A stretch of 64,000 nucleotides of DNA, taken from assembly GCA_963667605.2 (NCBI GenBank), contig CAXXUZ010000002.1, positions 372,001 to 436,000 on the forward strand, read 5' to 3'. A program made the position numbers and the translations under genes. How positions within the stretch are numbered: the first letter of the stretch is position 1; each line of letters starts with the position of its first letter. Shown piece after piece: positions 63,559 through 64,000 of this stretch. The notes under the pieces were generated by a model. The model was not told the DNA's origin. It made no database searches and was given only the letters and a program-made list of their open reading frames with translations. This DNA comes from JADLGL01 sp963667605 (GTDB lineage: Bacteria > Pseudomonadota > Alphaproteobacteria > Rhizobiales > Kaistiaceae).

Positions 63559-64000
63559 CGAGCGGGCCCGAAATCGTCCGGTCAAAGGGGGCTATCGTCC
63601 CATCGGTGATATACATCCTGTGGAAGCGTGAGCTGCTGCGTTTCGTGCGCGATCGTTCGCAGATTTTCGGAGCGTTTTCCCGGACGGTACTGTGGCTTCT
63701 GATCCTCGGCTTCGGGCTCGGTGCCGCCCTCCGCGAAATCGAGGGCTACAGTTATGCCCAATATGTGCTGCCGGGCGTCGTGGTTCTGAACGTCCTATAC
63801 GCCTCGCTGCAATCCTCGATCGCTTTGGTTTGGGATCGCCATCTCGGCCTCCTGCGCGAGGTCCTCGTGTCCCCGGCGCCAACGCTGTCCGTGACATTGG
63901 GCAAGCTCTTCGGCGGCGCTTCAATCGCCGTCATTCAGGGCACGATCCCGCTCCTTTTCATGCCGCTCATCGGCATGGACATCGAAATCCTGGCCATCTT
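63555..64000 (+). CDS. ABC-2 permease of the PQQ-associated system, 5' part
   Basis: ATG at 63555; runs off the window after about 148 residues. Starts MTSGPEIVRSKGAIVPSVIY, then ILWKRELLRFVRDRSQIFGA and hydrophobic helices (LLILGFGLGAALREI, GGASIAVIQGTIPLLFMPLI), with LREVLVSPAPTLSV typical of ABC-2 permeases. Partner of the ATPase before it. Confidence 0.88.
   Translation, partial: MTSGPEIVRSKGAIVPSVIYILWKRELLRFVRDRSQIFGAFSRTVLWLLILGFGLGAALREIEGYSYAQYVLPGVVVLNVLYASLQSSIALVWDRHLGLLREVLVSPAPTLSVTLGKLFGGASIAVIQGTIPLLFMPLIGMDIEILAI

Noticed and set aside
1..64000. CRISPR array
   Set aside because: All repeats seen are IS copies, terminal repeats, the R1/R2 pair or pentapeptide coding repeats; no regularly spaced direct repeats of 24-37 bases with unique spacers.

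Overview
The window looks like an accessory, insertion-sequence-rich stretch of an alphaproteobacterial chromosome (inferred). The grounds are high GC, a hopanoid glycosyltransferase (HpnI) beside an RND/MMPL remnant, an orphan pqqA, the ABC-transporter/beta-propeller set that accompanies PQQ-dependent alcohol oxidation, a sulfide/persulfide cluster, and oxidative pentose-phosphate genes beside a polyphosphate glucokinase. A Rhodospirillales-like aerobe is my best guess; no rRNA or other phylogenetic marker is present to prove it.

Layout. (1) 0-6.4 kb: broken host genes (mepA tail, RND/MMPL tail, a 3'-terminal gene fragment) separated by two identical IS3-family elements, with an intact hpnI between them. 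(2) 6.4-11.3 kb: a PHB-depolymerase-like esterase split by an IS1595-family element. That element carries, translationally coupled to its transposase, a DNA methyltransferase fused to an Mrr-like nuclease domain, and this passenger is itself split by an IS630-family element at a CTAG. (3) 11.3-15 kb: decayed glycosyltransferase and FAD-oxidoreductase genes and three copies of a small unknown module. (4) 15-19 kb: fadD-like, BASS transporter and TVP38 genes. (5) 19-36.5 kb: a mobile-element and defence graveyard with three IS1380 copies, three more IS3 copies (one intact) and two IS630 copies. Around them lie a histidine-kinase-type ATPase plus receiver-like pair, the tail of an adenine methyltransferase overlapping an EcoRI-family endonuclease gene (in-frame stop plus frameshift), an MT-A70 methyltransferase remnant, wrbA, an orphan pqqA with a strong terminator, a truncated ABC ATPase and a truncated SEL1 protein. 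(6) 36.5-64 kb: mostly ordinary chromosome. It holds a vWA protein, TadG-like protein, persulfide dioxygenase/MFS/SQR cluster, GH15-ppgK-nnrE diverging from gnd-zwf-pgl, Fe-alcohol dehydrogenase, secreted pentapeptide protein, panD, a cobalamin-riboswitch-controlled BtuCDF-like operon, and the PQQ-associated ABC cluster running off the right edge.

Function. GH15 can release glucose, PPGK can phosphorylate it with polyphosphate, and Zwf-Pgl-Gnd can oxidise glucose-6-phosphate, so the two divergent operons form one carbohydrate module. The right-end genes pair a periplasmic binding protein, a YVTN beta-propeller, an unknown exported acidic protein and an ABC exporter-type ATPase/permease, a set known from PQQ-alcohol-dehydrogenase loci; pqqA lies 31 kb away.

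Caution. None of the IS3 or IS1380 copies has the two halves of one gene on its flanks, and many genes carry single-base frameshifts. This can be real genome decay or an assembly problem; read-level checks are needed before biological conclusions are drawn from adjacency across those elements. The IS1595 insertion and the IS630 insertion inside its passenger do show clean insertion signatures.
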